From Dictyoglomus sp. NZ13-RE01 (GTDB lineage Bacteria; Dictyoglomota; Dictyoglomia; Dictyoglomales; Dictyoglomaceae), in assembly GCA_002878375.1 (NCBI GenBank), contig NIRF01000005.1, positions 36,743 to 100,742 of the forward strand: a DNA stretch of 64,000 nt. The letters run 5' to 3'. Made by a program: the position numbers and the translations under genes. How positions within the stretch are numbered: the stretch's first letter is position 1; each line of letters begins with the position of its first letter. This document shows positions 46,458 to 55,352 of this stretch, piece after piece. The notes beneath the pieces are model-generated. The model searched no databases, was not told the origin of the DNA, and was given only the letters and a program-made list of their open reading frames with translations.

Positions 46458-48239
46458 ATGAAAAGGAGTTTGGACGATATTTTAATAAATGTAAAATCTC
46501 CCGGAAGATATGTAAATGGTGAATTCAACGTTATTAAGAAGGATTGGTCAGATCCAAATATTAAATTGAAGGTTGCTTTAGCCTTTCCAGATCTTTATGA
46601 GGTAGGTATGTCAAATCTTGGTTTTCAAATTATTTATCATCTACTAAATAGAAGAAGGGATGTTTTATGTGAAAGAGTTTTTGTGCCAGATATAGATATG
46701 GAGAATCTTTTGAGATACTATAAAATACCATTATTCTCCTTAGAGGGAAAAGTACCTTTGAAGAATTTTGATTGGATTGGATTTAGTATATCTTATGAGC
46801 TAAATTACTCTGGAATTTTGACAATTTTAAGCTTAGCAGGGATACCATTTTTAAGTGCGGAAAGAGGAAAAAATGATCCGTTAATCATAGCAGGTGGACC
46901 TTCTGTTCTGAATCCTGAGCCTATTGCTCCTTTTATCGATATATTTTTTGTGGGTGAGGCAGAGGAAACTTTAGATAAGGTTGTAGATGTATTTATAGAA
47001 TGGAAAAATTATAGCAATGATAGAATGGAACTCTATAAAAATTTAGTTAAGTTTGGTTGTATTTATATTCCCTCTTTATATGATTTTAAAGACAAGAAGG
47101 TTTATCCTATTTATGATTGGGCACCAAAAAGAATTAAGAAGGAGATTGTTAAAGATTTAGACAATGCCTTTTTCCCTACAAAGCCATTAGTACCAATTCA
47201 GTCTGTAGTACATGACAGAGGCGTAGTTGAGATAATGAGAGGATGTCATAGAAATTGCAGATTTTGTTTAGCTGGTTATGTATACAGACCTAAAAGGTAT
47301 AGAAGTCCAGATAAAATTAGAGAATATGTAAGAGAAATTATTAAAAATACTGGTTATGAAGAGATAAGTCTTTTATCTTTGAGCAGTAATGATTATCCAT
47401 ATATAGAAGAATTGATCGATGAATTAAATGATGAGTTTTCAAAAAACTATATTAATTTTTCTCTTCCCTCTCTTAGAGCAGATAAATTCTCTTTGGATCT
47501 TTCAAAAAAATTATCAAAGGTTAGGAAATCAGGTCTAACTTTTGCAATAGAAGCTGGAACTGAGAGACTTAGAAAAGTAATTAATAAAGGATTAAAAACT
47601 GAAGATTTTTTAAACACTGTAAAAACAGCATATTCTATGGGATGGAGAAGAATCAAACTATATTTTATGCTTGGTCTTCCTACAGAGAGTAATGAAGATA
47701 TTAGAGAATTAACAAATTTGATGTGGCAAATAGTAAAGGAAAATAAGGGAATTCATCTGCATCTTGGCTTTTCCATATTTATTCCAAAACCTCATACCCC
47801 TTTTCAGTGGGAAAAATTTGAGGAAAAGGAAATTATAAAAGAGAGAGAACATATGATTTTACATGCTCTTAAGAAGGGTCCTTTTGATATTGATTTTCAC
47901 GATTATAATATGAGTTATTTGGAAGCTATATTCTCAAGAGGAGATAGGAATTTATCAAAGGTATTAGAGAAAGCATGGAGTAAGGGAAGTAGATTGGAAG
48001 GTTGGAAAGATTATTTGAATATAGATTATTGGAAAGAGGCTTTTGAGGAGGAAGGAGTAGACCCCAAGGATTATCTTAGAGAGAGGGATTTAAATGAAAA
48101 TTTACCTTGGGATCATATTGATGTGGGTGTTAATAAAGAGTATTTAATGAAGGAAAGAGAGAAGGCATATTCAGGAAAAGATACTCTACCATGTGAATGG
48201 GGAAAGTATTGCGAGTTGTGTGGGGCTTGCTATGGATAA
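46458..48239 (+). CDS. B12-binding-like radical SAM protein, paralogue 2 (TIGR03960-like)
   Basis: A 593-aa radical SAM protein. N-terminal region KVALAFPDLYEVGMSNLGFQIIYHLLN, cluster motif GCHRNCRFCLAGYVYRP at ~265, AIEAGTERLRKVINKGL, and a terminal Cys cluster (CEWGKYCELCGACYG). It is followed immediately by the DUF2344 gene, with which this family is often fused or paired. A tRNA- or cofactor-modifying role is suspected from that pairing, but no reaction is established. Confidence 0.85.
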   Translation: MKRSLDDILINVKSPGRYVNGEFNVIKKDWSDPNIKLKVALAFPDLYEVGMSNLGFQIIYHLLNRRRDVLCERVFVPDIDMENLLRYYKIPLFSLEGKVPLKNFDWIGFSISYELNYSGILTILSLAGIPFLSAERGKNDPLIIAGGPSVLNPEPIAPFIDIFFVGEAEETLDKVVDVFIEWKNYSNDRMELYKNLVKFGCIYIPSLYDFKDKKVYPIYDWAPKRIKKEIVKDLDNAFFPTKPLVPIQSVVHDRGVVEIMRGCHRNCRFCLAGYVYRPKRYRSPDKIREYVREIIKNTGYEEISLLSLSSNDYPYIEELIDELNDEFSKNYINFSLPSLRADKFSLDLSKKLSKVRKSGLTFAIEAGTERLRKVINKGLKTEDFLNTVKTAYSMGWRRIKLYFMLGLPTESNEDIRELTNLMWQIVKENKGIHLHLGFSIFIPKPHTPFQWEKFEEKEIIKEREHMILHALKKGPFDIDFHDYNMSYLEAIFSRGDRNLSKVLEKAWSKGSRLEGWKDYLNIDYWKEAFEEEGVDPKDYLRERDLNENLPWDHIDVGVNKEYLMKEREKAYSGKDTLPCEWGKYCELCGACYG

Positions 48240-48861
48240 ATTTTATTATAGATTATCTTATTACAAAAAGGGGAAGCTTACTTATATCGGTTTTTTAGAT
48301 TTGGCTAAATTTATTATCCGTTCTCTAAGGAGAACAGGCTTACCTGTGGCTTATTCGCAAGGCTTTAATCCCCAGCCTTTAGTGTCCTTTTCTTTACCAA
48401 TACCTGTTGGGGTAGAAAGTAAAAGGGAATGGATTGATATTGCCTTAACTGAGAACGTAGAGGAAAAATTGATCATAGAAAAATGGAATAAGGAATTACC
48501 TGATGATTTGAAGTTTATTTCGTGTAGGTTTATGAAGGTTCCAAAAACATTAGATATTAATTTTATAAAATATGAACTTACTTTTTTCCATGTAGATATT
48601 CTTGGTCTCAAGAGGGATATTGAAAATTTTGAAATATCAGATAAATTTTATATTTTAGTACGTAGAGGAGATAAGATAAAATATTTAGACATGAAGGGGT
48701 TAGTGCAAAAGATAGAATTAAAAGATAGCGATAATATTATTGAGGCTTTGGTAAAGGTTAATAATGGTAATATATTACGAGGAGAGGAAATATTAGAAAT
48801 ATTTACTGTAAAGCCTATTATAAAAAGACATGTAAGAGAATTAATTACTGATGAGATATAA
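48232..48861 (+). CDS. DUF2344 (TIGR03936) radical-SAM partner protein
   Basis: A 209-aa protein starting at MDKFYYRLSYYKKGKLTYIGFLDLAKFI, with RTGLPVAYSQGFNPQPLVSFSLPIPVG as the conserved core. The family nearly always occurs next to or fused to the radical SAM protein encoded just upstream. I choose this ATG rather than the frame extension into the radical SAM gene because it aligns with the family start. It overlaps the phosphatase gene by 11 bp. Confidence 0.85.
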   Translation: MDKFYYRLSYYKKGKLTYIGFLDLAKFIIRSLRRTGLPVAYSQGFNPQPLVSFSLPIPVGVESKREWIDIALTENVEEKLIIEKWNKELPDDLKFISCRFMKVPKTLDINFIKYELTFFHVDILGLKRDIENFEISDKFYILVRRGDKIKYLDMKGLVQKIELKDSDNIIEALVKVNNGNILRGEEILEIFTVKPIIKRHVRELITDEI

Positions 48862-49612
48862 ACTTATAATTACAGATTTTGATGGGAGTTTAGTTGGGGA
48901 TAGCCTTAATATTTCTTATCAAAACATATCTGCAATCAATAGATTTAGGGAGATGGGGGGAGATATTACTATAGCAACAGGTAGAAGATGGAGTTCTATT
49001 AAACCCTTTGTAGAGCTATTGAATATTAAAATACCTGTTATATTATATAATGGCGCAGGTATTTATGATCCTACTAAAGAAAATTGGATATATAGAAAGT
49101 TTTTGCGAGTAGAATTTTTGAAAGAGATATTGAGATTTTTAAAAACTTACGAAGGGAAATGTTCATTTGGATTTTATATAAATGATGAGCTCTATGAGGA
49201 ATGGAAAATTGATAAAATATTTAGTCTTTTAGAAGGTAAAGTAATAAAATTTTTTATTGAGGCTGATAGAAAGATTCTTGAAGAGATTCAAAGGGGATTG
49301 AATAAATACTTCTACGATAAAGTTACTATTGTTATCTCTTCTTATAAGTTTTTAGAAATATTACCAAAAGGTTGTTCAAAAGGTAGAGCAATGTTAAAAT
49401 TGCTTCATCTTTTGAAAATATCACCTATGGAAGTTATAGCTATTGGAGATTATGATAACGATTTAGATATGTTGAAGCTTGCTGGAATAGGGATAACTCT
49501 TCCTAATGCTTCGGAAAGGGTAAAAAAGTTTGCGGATTTTGTAACTAAAAGTGATCCGGATGGTGCAATAGCAGAGATAATTAATAAATTAGAGAGAGGT
49601 GAGTTAATATGA
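48851..49612 (+). CDS. Cof-type HAD-superfamily phosphatase
   Basis: A 253-aa HAD hydrolase with nucleophile motif DFDGSLVGD (residues ~9-17), GGDITIATGRR (motif II), KGRAMLKLL (motif III lysine) and AIGDYDNDLDMLKLAG (motif IV). The Cof cap lies between. Substrates are usually sugar phosphates or FMN-like compounds and cannot be predicted here. It overlaps cutA by 4 bp. Confidence 0.88.
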   Translation: MRYKLIITDFDGSLVGDSLNISYQNISAINRFREMGGDITIATGRRWSSIKPFVELLNIKIPVILYNGAGIYDPTKENWIYRKFLRVEFLKEILRFLKTYEGKCSFGFYINDELYEEWKIDKIFSLLEGKVIKFFIEADRKILEEIQRGLNKYFYDKVTIVISSYKFLEILPKGCSKGRAMLKLLHLLKISPMEVIAIGDYDNDLDMLKLAGIGITLPNASERVKKFADFVTKSDPDGAIAEIINKLERGELI

Positions 49613-49917
49613 TCTTAGTTTTTTGTACAACAAAAGATTCAGAAGAAGCTTATAATTTGGCTAATTTTTTACTTGATGAAAAATTGATTGCCTGTGCTAA
49701 TATTGTTCCTAATATAAGGTCTTTATATTTTTGGAAAGGAAGTAAAGAGGATACTAATGAATATCTACTAATTATGAAAACTGTTGAATCAAAGTTTCCT
49801 AATTTGGTTAAAAAAATCAAAGAAAAGCATAGCTATGAACTGCCTGAAATAATAGCAATTCCTGTTAGCAATGCAGATCCTGAATATGTAAAATGGATAG
49901 AGGAAAGTCTGAGTTAG
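49609..49917 (+). CDS. cutA: CutA divalent-cation tolerance protein
   Basis: A 102-aa ferredoxin-like trimeric protein. VFCTTKDSEEAYNLANFLLDEKLIACANIVPNIRSLYFWKG and HSYELPEIIAIPVSNADPEYVKWIEES are the standard CutA motifs. Linked by name to copper tolerance, though its physiological role is unclear. Overlaps tadA by 25 bp. Confidence 0.94.
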   Translation: MILVFCTTKDSEEAYNLANFLLDEKLIACANIVPNIRSLYFWKGSKEDTNEYLLIMKTVESKFPNLVKKIKEKHSYELPEIIAIPVSNADPEYVKWIEESLS

Positions 49918-50375
49918 ATATTTTTTATATGAAAGAGGCTTTAAAAGAAGCAGAAAAGGCTTACCTGCTTGGAGAAGTACCTGTAGGAGCTATCATAGTT
50001 GATGGGCAAGGAAAAATAATATCAAGGGGCTATAATTTAAAAGAGAGCAAAAAAGATCCTACTGCACATGCGGAGATTGTAGCTATAAGGAAAGCAGTTA
50101 AAAAATATAATAATTGGCGATTAGAAGATTGTACTTTATATGTAACATTAGAACCATGCGTTATGTGTTATGGTGCAATTGTTCAATCACGGATTCAGAA
50201 AGTTGTTTTTGGAGCATATGATAAAAAATTTGGAGTTTTTGGCTCTACCATTAATCTGAATGAGCTTAATCTTTTTAATCATAAAGTTAATGCAATGGGT
50301 GGAATATTGGAAGAAGAAAGCTCGGAGCTTTTGAAAAAATTTTTTAAAAATCTAAGGGATTTTTCAAATAAATAG
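49893..50375 (+). CDS. tadA: tRNA-specific adenosine deaminase
   Basis: A 160-aa zinc deaminase that makes inosine-34 in tRNA-Arg(ACG). HAEIVAIR and PCVMCYGAI provide the Zn ligands and catalytic Glu. The opening SELDIFYMKEALKEAEKAYLLGEVPVGA matches TadA starts, so the upstream ATG within cutA is preferred over the internal MKEAL. Ends 21 bp before tRNA-Ser. Confidence 0.93.
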   Translation: MDRGKSELDIFYMKEALKEAEKAYLLGEVPVGAIIVDGQGKIISRGYNLKESKKDPTAHAEIVAIRKAVKKYNNWRLEDCTLYVTLEPCVMCYGAIVQSRIQKVVFGAYDKKFGVFGSTINLNELNLFNHKVNAMGGILEEESSELLKKFFKNLRDFSNK

Positions 50376-50389
50376 ATTTATGGTAAAAT
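50361..50389 (+). promoter_or_regulatory. tRNA-Ser promoter
   Basis: TGG TAAAAT forms an extended -10 (hexamer 50384-50389); the -35 (TTTTCA, 50361-50366) is weak at 17-nt spacing. Transcription would begin about 1 nt before the mature tRNA. Confidence 0.5.
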
Positions 50390-50396
50390 TATCTAC

Positions 50397-50488
50397 GGAG
50401 AGGTGGCTGAGTGGACGAAGGCGCTCGCCTGGAGAGCGAGTAGACCGCGAAAGCGGTCTCGTGGGTTCGAATCCCACCCTCTCCGCCA
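50397..50488 (+). tRNA. tRNA-Ser (GGA)
   Basis: A 92-nt class II tRNA: acceptor GGAGAGG/CCTCTCC plus G73, anticodon stem CTCGC/GCGAG with loop CTGGAGA (anticodon GGA), a long variable arm (GACCGC/GCGGTC), T-loop TTCGAAT and an encoded CCA. Confidence 0.95.
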
Positions 50489-50508
50489 TTTAAATTTTGG
50501 GGTATTTT

Positions 50509-50736
50509 ATGGAAAGTATAAGAAGCATTATTAGTACGGGAACAATTATATTGAGTTTTGTTTTGGGATTTCTCTCTGCATATGCTGTAGTAAGAGAGAT
50601 AAATTTCTCTTTGTTTTTGAAGAATGATAAGAGTGTTGGTGCTCTTATCGCAAAAGCAATATTATTCATTATAATTTGGGCATTTGTAGGACAGTTTTTA
50701 AGTTTCATTTTTGTTTTAATTAAATTACAGGAGTAA
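50509..50736 (+). CDS. Small membrane protein, unknown
   Basis: A 75-aa protein with two hydrophobic segments (~residues 10-28 and 44-68), starting MESIRSII after GGGGTATTTT. It sits between tRNA-Ser and SRP RNA. Not recognised. Confidence 0.55.
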   Translation: MESIRSIISTGTIILSFVLGFLSAYAVVREINFSLFLKNDKSVGALIAKAILFIIIWAFVGQFLSFIFVLIKLQE

Positions 50737-50740
50737 AATC

Positions 50741-51022
50741 TCTCAGGGCTATGCTTAGGTGGGGAGCTAGCGGTGCCCTGTACCTGCAATCCGCTATAGC
50801 AGGACCGAAAGGCCACCTGAGGCTTTGCCTTGTAGAATAGGAGGGAGTATGGGAACGATGATAGTCAGGAACTGTGCAATGGGAAGGCTTCAAACCCCGC
50901 CAGGTCCGAAAGGAAGCAACGGTAAGAAGCTCTTCTCATGTGCCGCAGGACTCCTGACTGGAGTTCACCGCTCCCTTACTATCTGGAAGGCATAAGTCGA
51001 GGGTGGAGGCATAGCCCTGAGA
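50741..51022 (+). ncRNA. ffs: Large bacterial SRP RNA (with Alu domain)
   Basis: About 282 nt. The ends pair: TCTCAGGGCTATGC (50741-50754) with GCATAGCCCTGAGA (51009-51022). The Alu-domain block GGTGGGGAGCTAGCGGTGCC followed by TGTACCTGCAATCCGCT closely matches the Bacillus-type SRP RNA. The S-domain tip CAGGTCCGAAAGGAAGCA is the Ffh-binding helix 8 with its GGAA tetraloop region. The long form with Alu domain is typical of Gram-positive and thermophilic lineages. Confidence 0.96.
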
Positions 51023-51037
51023 AATTTTAGAGTAGAA

Positions 51038-51808
51038 ATGTTTATAGATCTACATACTCACTTAAATCAGTCACCATTATTAGAAAGATGGAAAAATATT
51101 TATCAAGAGGCTAAAGAAGCTGGTGTTCTTGGAATAGTAGTAGTAGGATACGATTTTGATTCAAGTAAAATAGCCTCTGAAATATCATCCCAAGAAGATC
51201 TTATATTTTATTCAATTGGTATTCATCCTCATGAGGCTGACTCTATAAACTACGAGTCTTTTCCATGGGATAGGCTTATAGGGGAAAAGACATTAGCAAT
51301 AGGTGAGATAGGATTGGATTATTATAAGATGTATTCTGATAAAGAATCTCAGAAAAAATTATTTAGGGAAGGAATAAATTTTGCAAAAAAATATAAATTG
51401 CCTATTATTGTGCATTGTAGAGATGCATATAAGGATTTAGTTGAGATTATGAGAGAAGAGAAGGCTTGGGAAGTTGGAGGAATAATGCATAGTTACTCGG
51501 GAAGTTATGAAATAGCAAAAGAACTTGCGAACTGGGGATTTATATTTTCTTTTTCAGGACCAATTACTTATCCTAATGCAAATAGACTGAGAGAGGTAGT
51601 AGAAAAATTGCCTTTAGATTTAATAGTTTTGGAAACAGATTGTCCTTATCTACCTCCCCAATCGATTCGGGGTAAAACAAATGAGCCAAAATATCTTATA
51701 GAGATTGCAAAAAAGCTTAGTGAAATTAAAAAAATTTCTTTAGAAAAATTAGAAGAAAAATTAGAAGAGAACATAAAAAGAATTTTTCCTCAATTTTTTA
51801 AAAAATGA
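51038..51808 (+). CDS. tatD: TatD-family metal-dependent DNase
   Basis: A 256-aa TIM-barrel hydrolase. Metal ligands in DLHTHLNQ, GEIGLDYYK, HCRDAYKDL, MHSYSG and ETDCPYLPP. TatD enzymes act as 3'-5' exonucleases or deoxyribonucleases. Starts 15 bp after the SRP RNA and overlaps the next gene by 4 bp. Confidence 0.94.
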   Translation: MFIDLHTHLNQSPLLERWKNIYQEAKEAGVLGIVVVGYDFDSSKIASEISSQEDLIFYSIGIHPHEADSINYESFPWDRLIGEKTLAIGEIGLDYYKMYSDKESQKKLFREGINFAKKYKLPIIVHCRDAYKDLVEIMREEKAWEVGGIMHSYSGSYEIAKELANWGFIFSFSGPITYPNANRLREVVEKLPLDLIVLETDCPYLPPQSIRGKTNEPKYLIEIAKKLSEIKKISLEKLEEKLEENIKRIFPQFFKK

Positions 51809-52407
51809 GTACAGTTTATGTATTAGGAGAAAATCTATACCTTAATATAACCAATCAGTGTACAAACCGATGTACCTTTTGTATTAGAAACTTTACTGAT
51901 AGAGTTGGAGATAAAGTTCTTTGGTTAAATTACGAACCCACCTATGATGAAATCACTAAAGAGTTGGAGCAATATTTACCTTTAGATAGATTTAAAGAGA
52001 TAGTATTCTGTGGATTTGGCGAACCTCTTCTAAGAATAAATTTATTAAAGAAGTTAGTAGAATTTATTAGATCTAAATCAAGTGGTGTAAAAATCAGAGT
52101 GGATACTAATGGACATGCAAATATATTTCATCAAAGAAATGTAATTGAAGAATTAAAAGACTATATTGATGCTATATATATTAGTCTGAATGCTGAAAAT
52201 GAAGAGAAGTATAATAAAATATGCAGACCCGTTTTTGAGAGTGTTTACAATGATTTATTAGAATTTATAAAACTCTCTAAACTTTATATAAAAGAAGTTA
52301 AAGTTAGCATAGTAGATTTACCAATTGTTGATAAAAAATCTTGCGAAGAGATAGCAAAAGAAATTGGTGTTCCATTATATGTTAGAAGTTTTGTTAAAAC
52401 CTTATGA
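51805..52407 (+). CDS. TatD-linked radical SAM protein
   Basis: A 200-aa radical SAM protein with the cluster motif CTNRCTFCIRN at ~18-28 and CGFGEPLL. This small family occurs next to or fused with tatD, exactly as seen here. Its substrate is unknown. Overlaps with tatD and the next radical SAM gene show one operon. Confidence 0.85.
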   Translation: MSTVYVLGENLYLNITNQCTNRCTFCIRNFTDRVGDKVLWLNYEPTYDEITKELEQYLPLDRFKEIVFCGFGEPLLRINLLKKLVEFIRSKSSGVKIRVDTNGHANIFHQRNVIEELKDYIDAIYISLNAENEEKYNKICRPVFESVYNDLLEFIKLSKLYIKEVKVSIVDLPIVDKKSCEEIAKEIGVPLYVRSFVKTL

Positions 52408-53312
52408 TTCCTCTTTATATTGGATCCTATAAAAGTGGAGAGTTAGATAAAAAAATTGAAGAAGCTTATGAGAGGCTTCATGCATGTGATATATGTCCAA
52501 GAAGATGTGGAGTAAATAGAATTAGGGGAGAAGTAGGTTATTGTAAAGCAGGTATTAATCCAAAAGTTTCTGATTATTTTCCTCATTTTGGAGAAGAGAA
52601 AGTATTAGTGGGAAAAAGGGGTTCTGGTACCATATTTTTTACTTTTTGTAATTTAGGTTGTGTATTTTGTCAAAACTACACTATAAGTCACTTAGGTATA
52701 GGTGAAGAAATTACTGTTGAAGATTTAGCCAAAATTATGTTATATTTACAAAAAATGGGTTGTCACAATATTAATTTAGTTACGCCAACACATTTCGTGC
52801 CACAGATTTTGAGTGCATTGAAGATAGCAATAGAAAAAGGATTGAATATTCCTATAGTCTATAATACGAGCGGGTATGAGAATATATCTACATTAAAATT
52901 GTTAGAAGGAGTTATTGACATTTATATGCCAGATATAAAGTTTTTTGATCCAAAGGTAGCAAAAAAGTTTTCTAATGCAGAAGACTATCCAGAGATTACA
53001 AAAATGGCTTTAAAAGAAATGTATAGACAAGTAGGAGACTTAAAATTGAATGAGAAAGGTATTGCAGAAAGAGGGCTCATAATAAGGCACTTATTATTAC
53101 CAAATAACCTGTCTGGCTTGGATGGATGGTTAGATTTTATAAAAGAGGAACTTTCTACAAATGTGTTTTTAAATATTATGGACCAGTATAGACCATTATA
53201 TAAAGCTTATCAATATCAAGAGATAAATAGAACTATAACTTGGAAGGAATATAAGCACGCCATAGATTTAGCTTTGCAAAAGAGCTTTAGGAATTTATAT
53301 GATGAAAAATAA
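52404..53312 (+). CDS. PflX-like radical SAM protein (COG1313)
   Basis: A 302-aa protein with an N-terminal Cys cluster (CDICPRRCGVNR...GYCKAG) preceding the radical SAM motif CNLGCVFCQNYTIS at ~85-98. It resembles pyruvate-formate-lyase-activating enzyme paralogues of the PflX type. The glycyl-radical partner, if any, is not in the window. Overlaps the kinase gene by 14 bp. Confidence 0.82.
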   Translation: MIPLYIGSYKSGELDKKIEEAYERLHACDICPRRCGVNRIRGEVGYCKAGINPKVSDYFPHFGEEKVLVGKRGSGTIFFTFCNLGCVFCQNYTISHLGIGEEITVEDLAKIMLYLQKMGCHNINLVTPTHFVPQILSALKIAIEKGLNIPIVYNTSGYENISTLKLLEGVIDIYMPDIKFFDPKVAKKFSNAEDYPEITKMALKEMYRQVGDLKLNEKGIAERGLIIRHLLLPNNLSGLDGWLDFIKEELSTNVFLNIMDQYRPLYKAYQYQEINRTITWKEYKHAIDLALQKSFRNLYDEK

Positions 53313-55296
53313 AAAATTTTTAAGAATTTTAATTTTTTCTATAATATTAATCCTTACTTTAATATTGATTAATTTGGATTTGATCCAAAATTTGGAAAAT
53401 AGAAGTATAGATTGGAGATTTAAATGGAGAGGCGAGATAGCGCCACCAGACGATATAGTGATAATAGGAATAGATGATACATCTATTAATGAGATTGGAA
53501 ATTGGCCATGGAGTAGAAAAGTTCATGCAAAACTTTTAGATATTCTCAAACCCTTAAAACCAAAACTTATAATAATGGATATAATCTTCGATACAAAAAC
53601 AAAAGATGATGATTTACTCTCACAAAAAATAAAAGAGAATAGAGTTATTTTAGCAAACTATTTGCAATCTCTAACTGACCCGAAATTAAAAGTCTTGATT
53701 TACCAGATAAAAGATTCAGTGCCAACTATAAAAAATAGTGCTTTGTATAATGGATTGAGCAATTTAGTATTAGATAAGGATGCAGTTGTAAGAAGAAGTA
53801 GACTATACATGGAAGATCTTAATGGCATCAGATATTATGCTCTCCATACTTATGCGTATTCTTATTTGAATAGAATGCCAGTTGACAAAATCTTACAAGA
53901 ATTTCCTACAGAGTTTTACATTAACTATTATGGAGGTACTTCTAATATAAAAACGCTCTCCTATTCTTCTATTCTAAATAAGGAGATTGATTTGAGTGTA
54001 TTGAAGGATAAAATTATCTTTATTGGCTCTGTCTCAGAGCTTTTAAAGGATTCTTATGTTACTCCCTTTTCTGATTATAAAAGATGGGGAAAAGTATATT
54101 TGTCAAATATGCCAGGGGTTGAAATTCATGCGAATATACTTTCCAACATGTTGTATAAAAATTATATAACTTCTATTCCTAATACTCTAAAATTGTTTTT
54201 ATTCGTATTTTTACTATCAATTAGCTTCTTCCTGCAGAGGAAGAATATATTTTTTAATCTCTTCTTAATATTAGCTTTAGGGATTTTTTACTCTTTTATA
54301 AATTTCTATCTTTTTAGAATGAGAATTTTGCTTCCATTTATTTTACCACTCTCTGAGTTTTTCCTTTCTTTTATAGGGAATACCATATACTTTGCCATAT
54401 TACCAAAAGAAAGTTTAGAAGGATTAATTATCAAGAAGAGATATAAGTTGATTAAAAAATTAGGTTCTGGAGGTATGGCAACTGTTTATTTAGCTAAAGA
54501 TCTGACAAATAACAATCAGGTAGCTGTTAAGATCCTTCATCCTCAATATTGCGAGGATCCCCAAGTAGTAGAAAGATTTTTAAGAGAGGCAAAAGCATCT
54601 TCTGAGTTAGATCATCCCAATATAGTGAAAGTTTTTGATAGTGGAAGGGAAGAGGATTATTATTTTATTGTTATGGAATATGTTCCCGGAAAGGATTTAA
54701 AAAAGATTTTAGAAGAAAAAGGACCATTGTCTTATGTATATGTAAAGGAAATAATTAAAGAGGTAGCAAAGGCATTAGATCATGCAAATCAAAAGGGTAT
54801 AGTTCATAGAGATATAAAACCTCAAAATATAATGATAACCCCTACAGGACAAGTTAAACTTATGGATTTTGGAATTGCTCATATTGGTGGCTTATCTACT
54901 TTAACCCAAACAGGAATATTTATGGGAACTCCTCAATATGCCTCTCCTGAACAAGCAGAAGGATCAAAAGTAGATATAAGATCTGATATTTATTCATTAG
55001 GGGTTGTAGCCTTTGAGTTATTAACAGGAACTTTGCCCTTTGAAGTAGGAGAAACTACAATATCTATCATATTTAAAAAATTACAAGAAGAATTACCCGA
55101 TGTGAGGACATTTAGAAAAGAAGTTCCTGAGGGGTTTGCTAAAATAATACAAAAAATGACTGCAAGATTTCCAGAAGATAGGTATCAGTCTCCAAAAGAG
55201 TTAATTGAGGATTTAGAAAGAGGTTATCCTCTAAAACCATATGAAAAGAAAAAAATATCTTCTCAAGAGACAATTATAAAACCAAAAGAAGAATAA
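53299..55296 (+). CDS. CHASE2-sensor serine/threonine protein kinase
   Basis: A 665-aa membrane receptor kinase. One N-terminal helix (~9-27), an extracytoplasmic CHASE2 domain (~35-290), then three membrane helices (~300-370) and a cytosolic Hanks-type kinase (~385-640). Kinase motifs: KLGSGGMATVYLA, VAVKIL, HRD at 503-505 in IVHRDIKPQNIM, DFG and GTPQYASPEQ. It would transduce an external signal to phosphorylation targets. It is the last gene before the CRISPR array but belongs to the upstream operon. Confidence 0.92.
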   Translation: MMKNKKFLRILIFSIILILTLILINLDLIQNLENRSIDWRFKWRGEIAPPDDIVIIGIDDTSINEIGNWPWSRKVHAKLLDILKPLKPKLIIMDIIFDTKTKDDDLLSQKIKENRVILANYLQSLTDPKLKVLIYQIKDSVPTIKNSALYNGLSNLVLDKDAVVRRSRLYMEDLNGIRYYALHTYAYSYLNRMPVDKILQEFPTEFYINYYGGTSNIKTLSYSSILNKEIDLSVLKDKIIFIGSVSELLKDSYVTPFSDYKRWGKVYLSNMPGVEIHANILSNMLYKNYITSIPNTLKLFLFVFLLSISFFLQRKNIFFNLFLILALGIFYSFINFYLFRMRILLPFILPLSEFFLSFIGNTIYFAILPKESLEGLIIKKRYKLIKKLGSGGMATVYLAKDLTNNNQVAVKILHPQYCEDPQVVERFLREAKASSELDHPNIVKVFDSGREEDYYFIVMEYVPGKDLKKILEEKGPLSYVYVKEIIKEVAKALDHANQKGIVHRDIKPQNIMITPTGQVKLMDFGIAHIGGLSTLTQTGIFMGTPQYASPEQAEGSKVDIRSDIYSLGVVAFELLTGTLPFEVGETTISIIFKKLQEELPDVRTFRKEVPEGFAKIIQKMTARFPEDRYQSPKELIEDLERGYPLKPYEKKKISSQETIIKPKEE

Positions 55297-55302
55297 TTAT
55301 TT

Positions 55303-55352
55303 TTTTCTGTCGACCTCCAATCCTCCAAAAAACCCCGGGGTACGACAGAAAA
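55303..55352. repeat. 10-bp inverted repeat between kinase gene and CRISPR leader
   Basis: TTTTCTGTCG (55303-55312) pairs with CGACAGAAAA (55343-55352) around a 30-nt loop that contains a CCCCGGGG palindrome. It could be a bidirectional-type terminator or a protein site. No T tract of a classical terminator follows the + strand arm. Confidence 0.6.

Noticed and set aside
50890-51000. tmRNA or 6S RNA in the region after tRNA-Ser
   Set aside because: The end pairing, Alu block and GGTCCGAAAGGAAGC helix identify it as SRP RNA.
53299-55296. The CHASE2 kinase as part of the CRISPR locus
   Set aside because: It is coupled by overlap to the upstream radical SAM gene and separated from the array by a hairpin and leader, so the adjacency is probably incidental.
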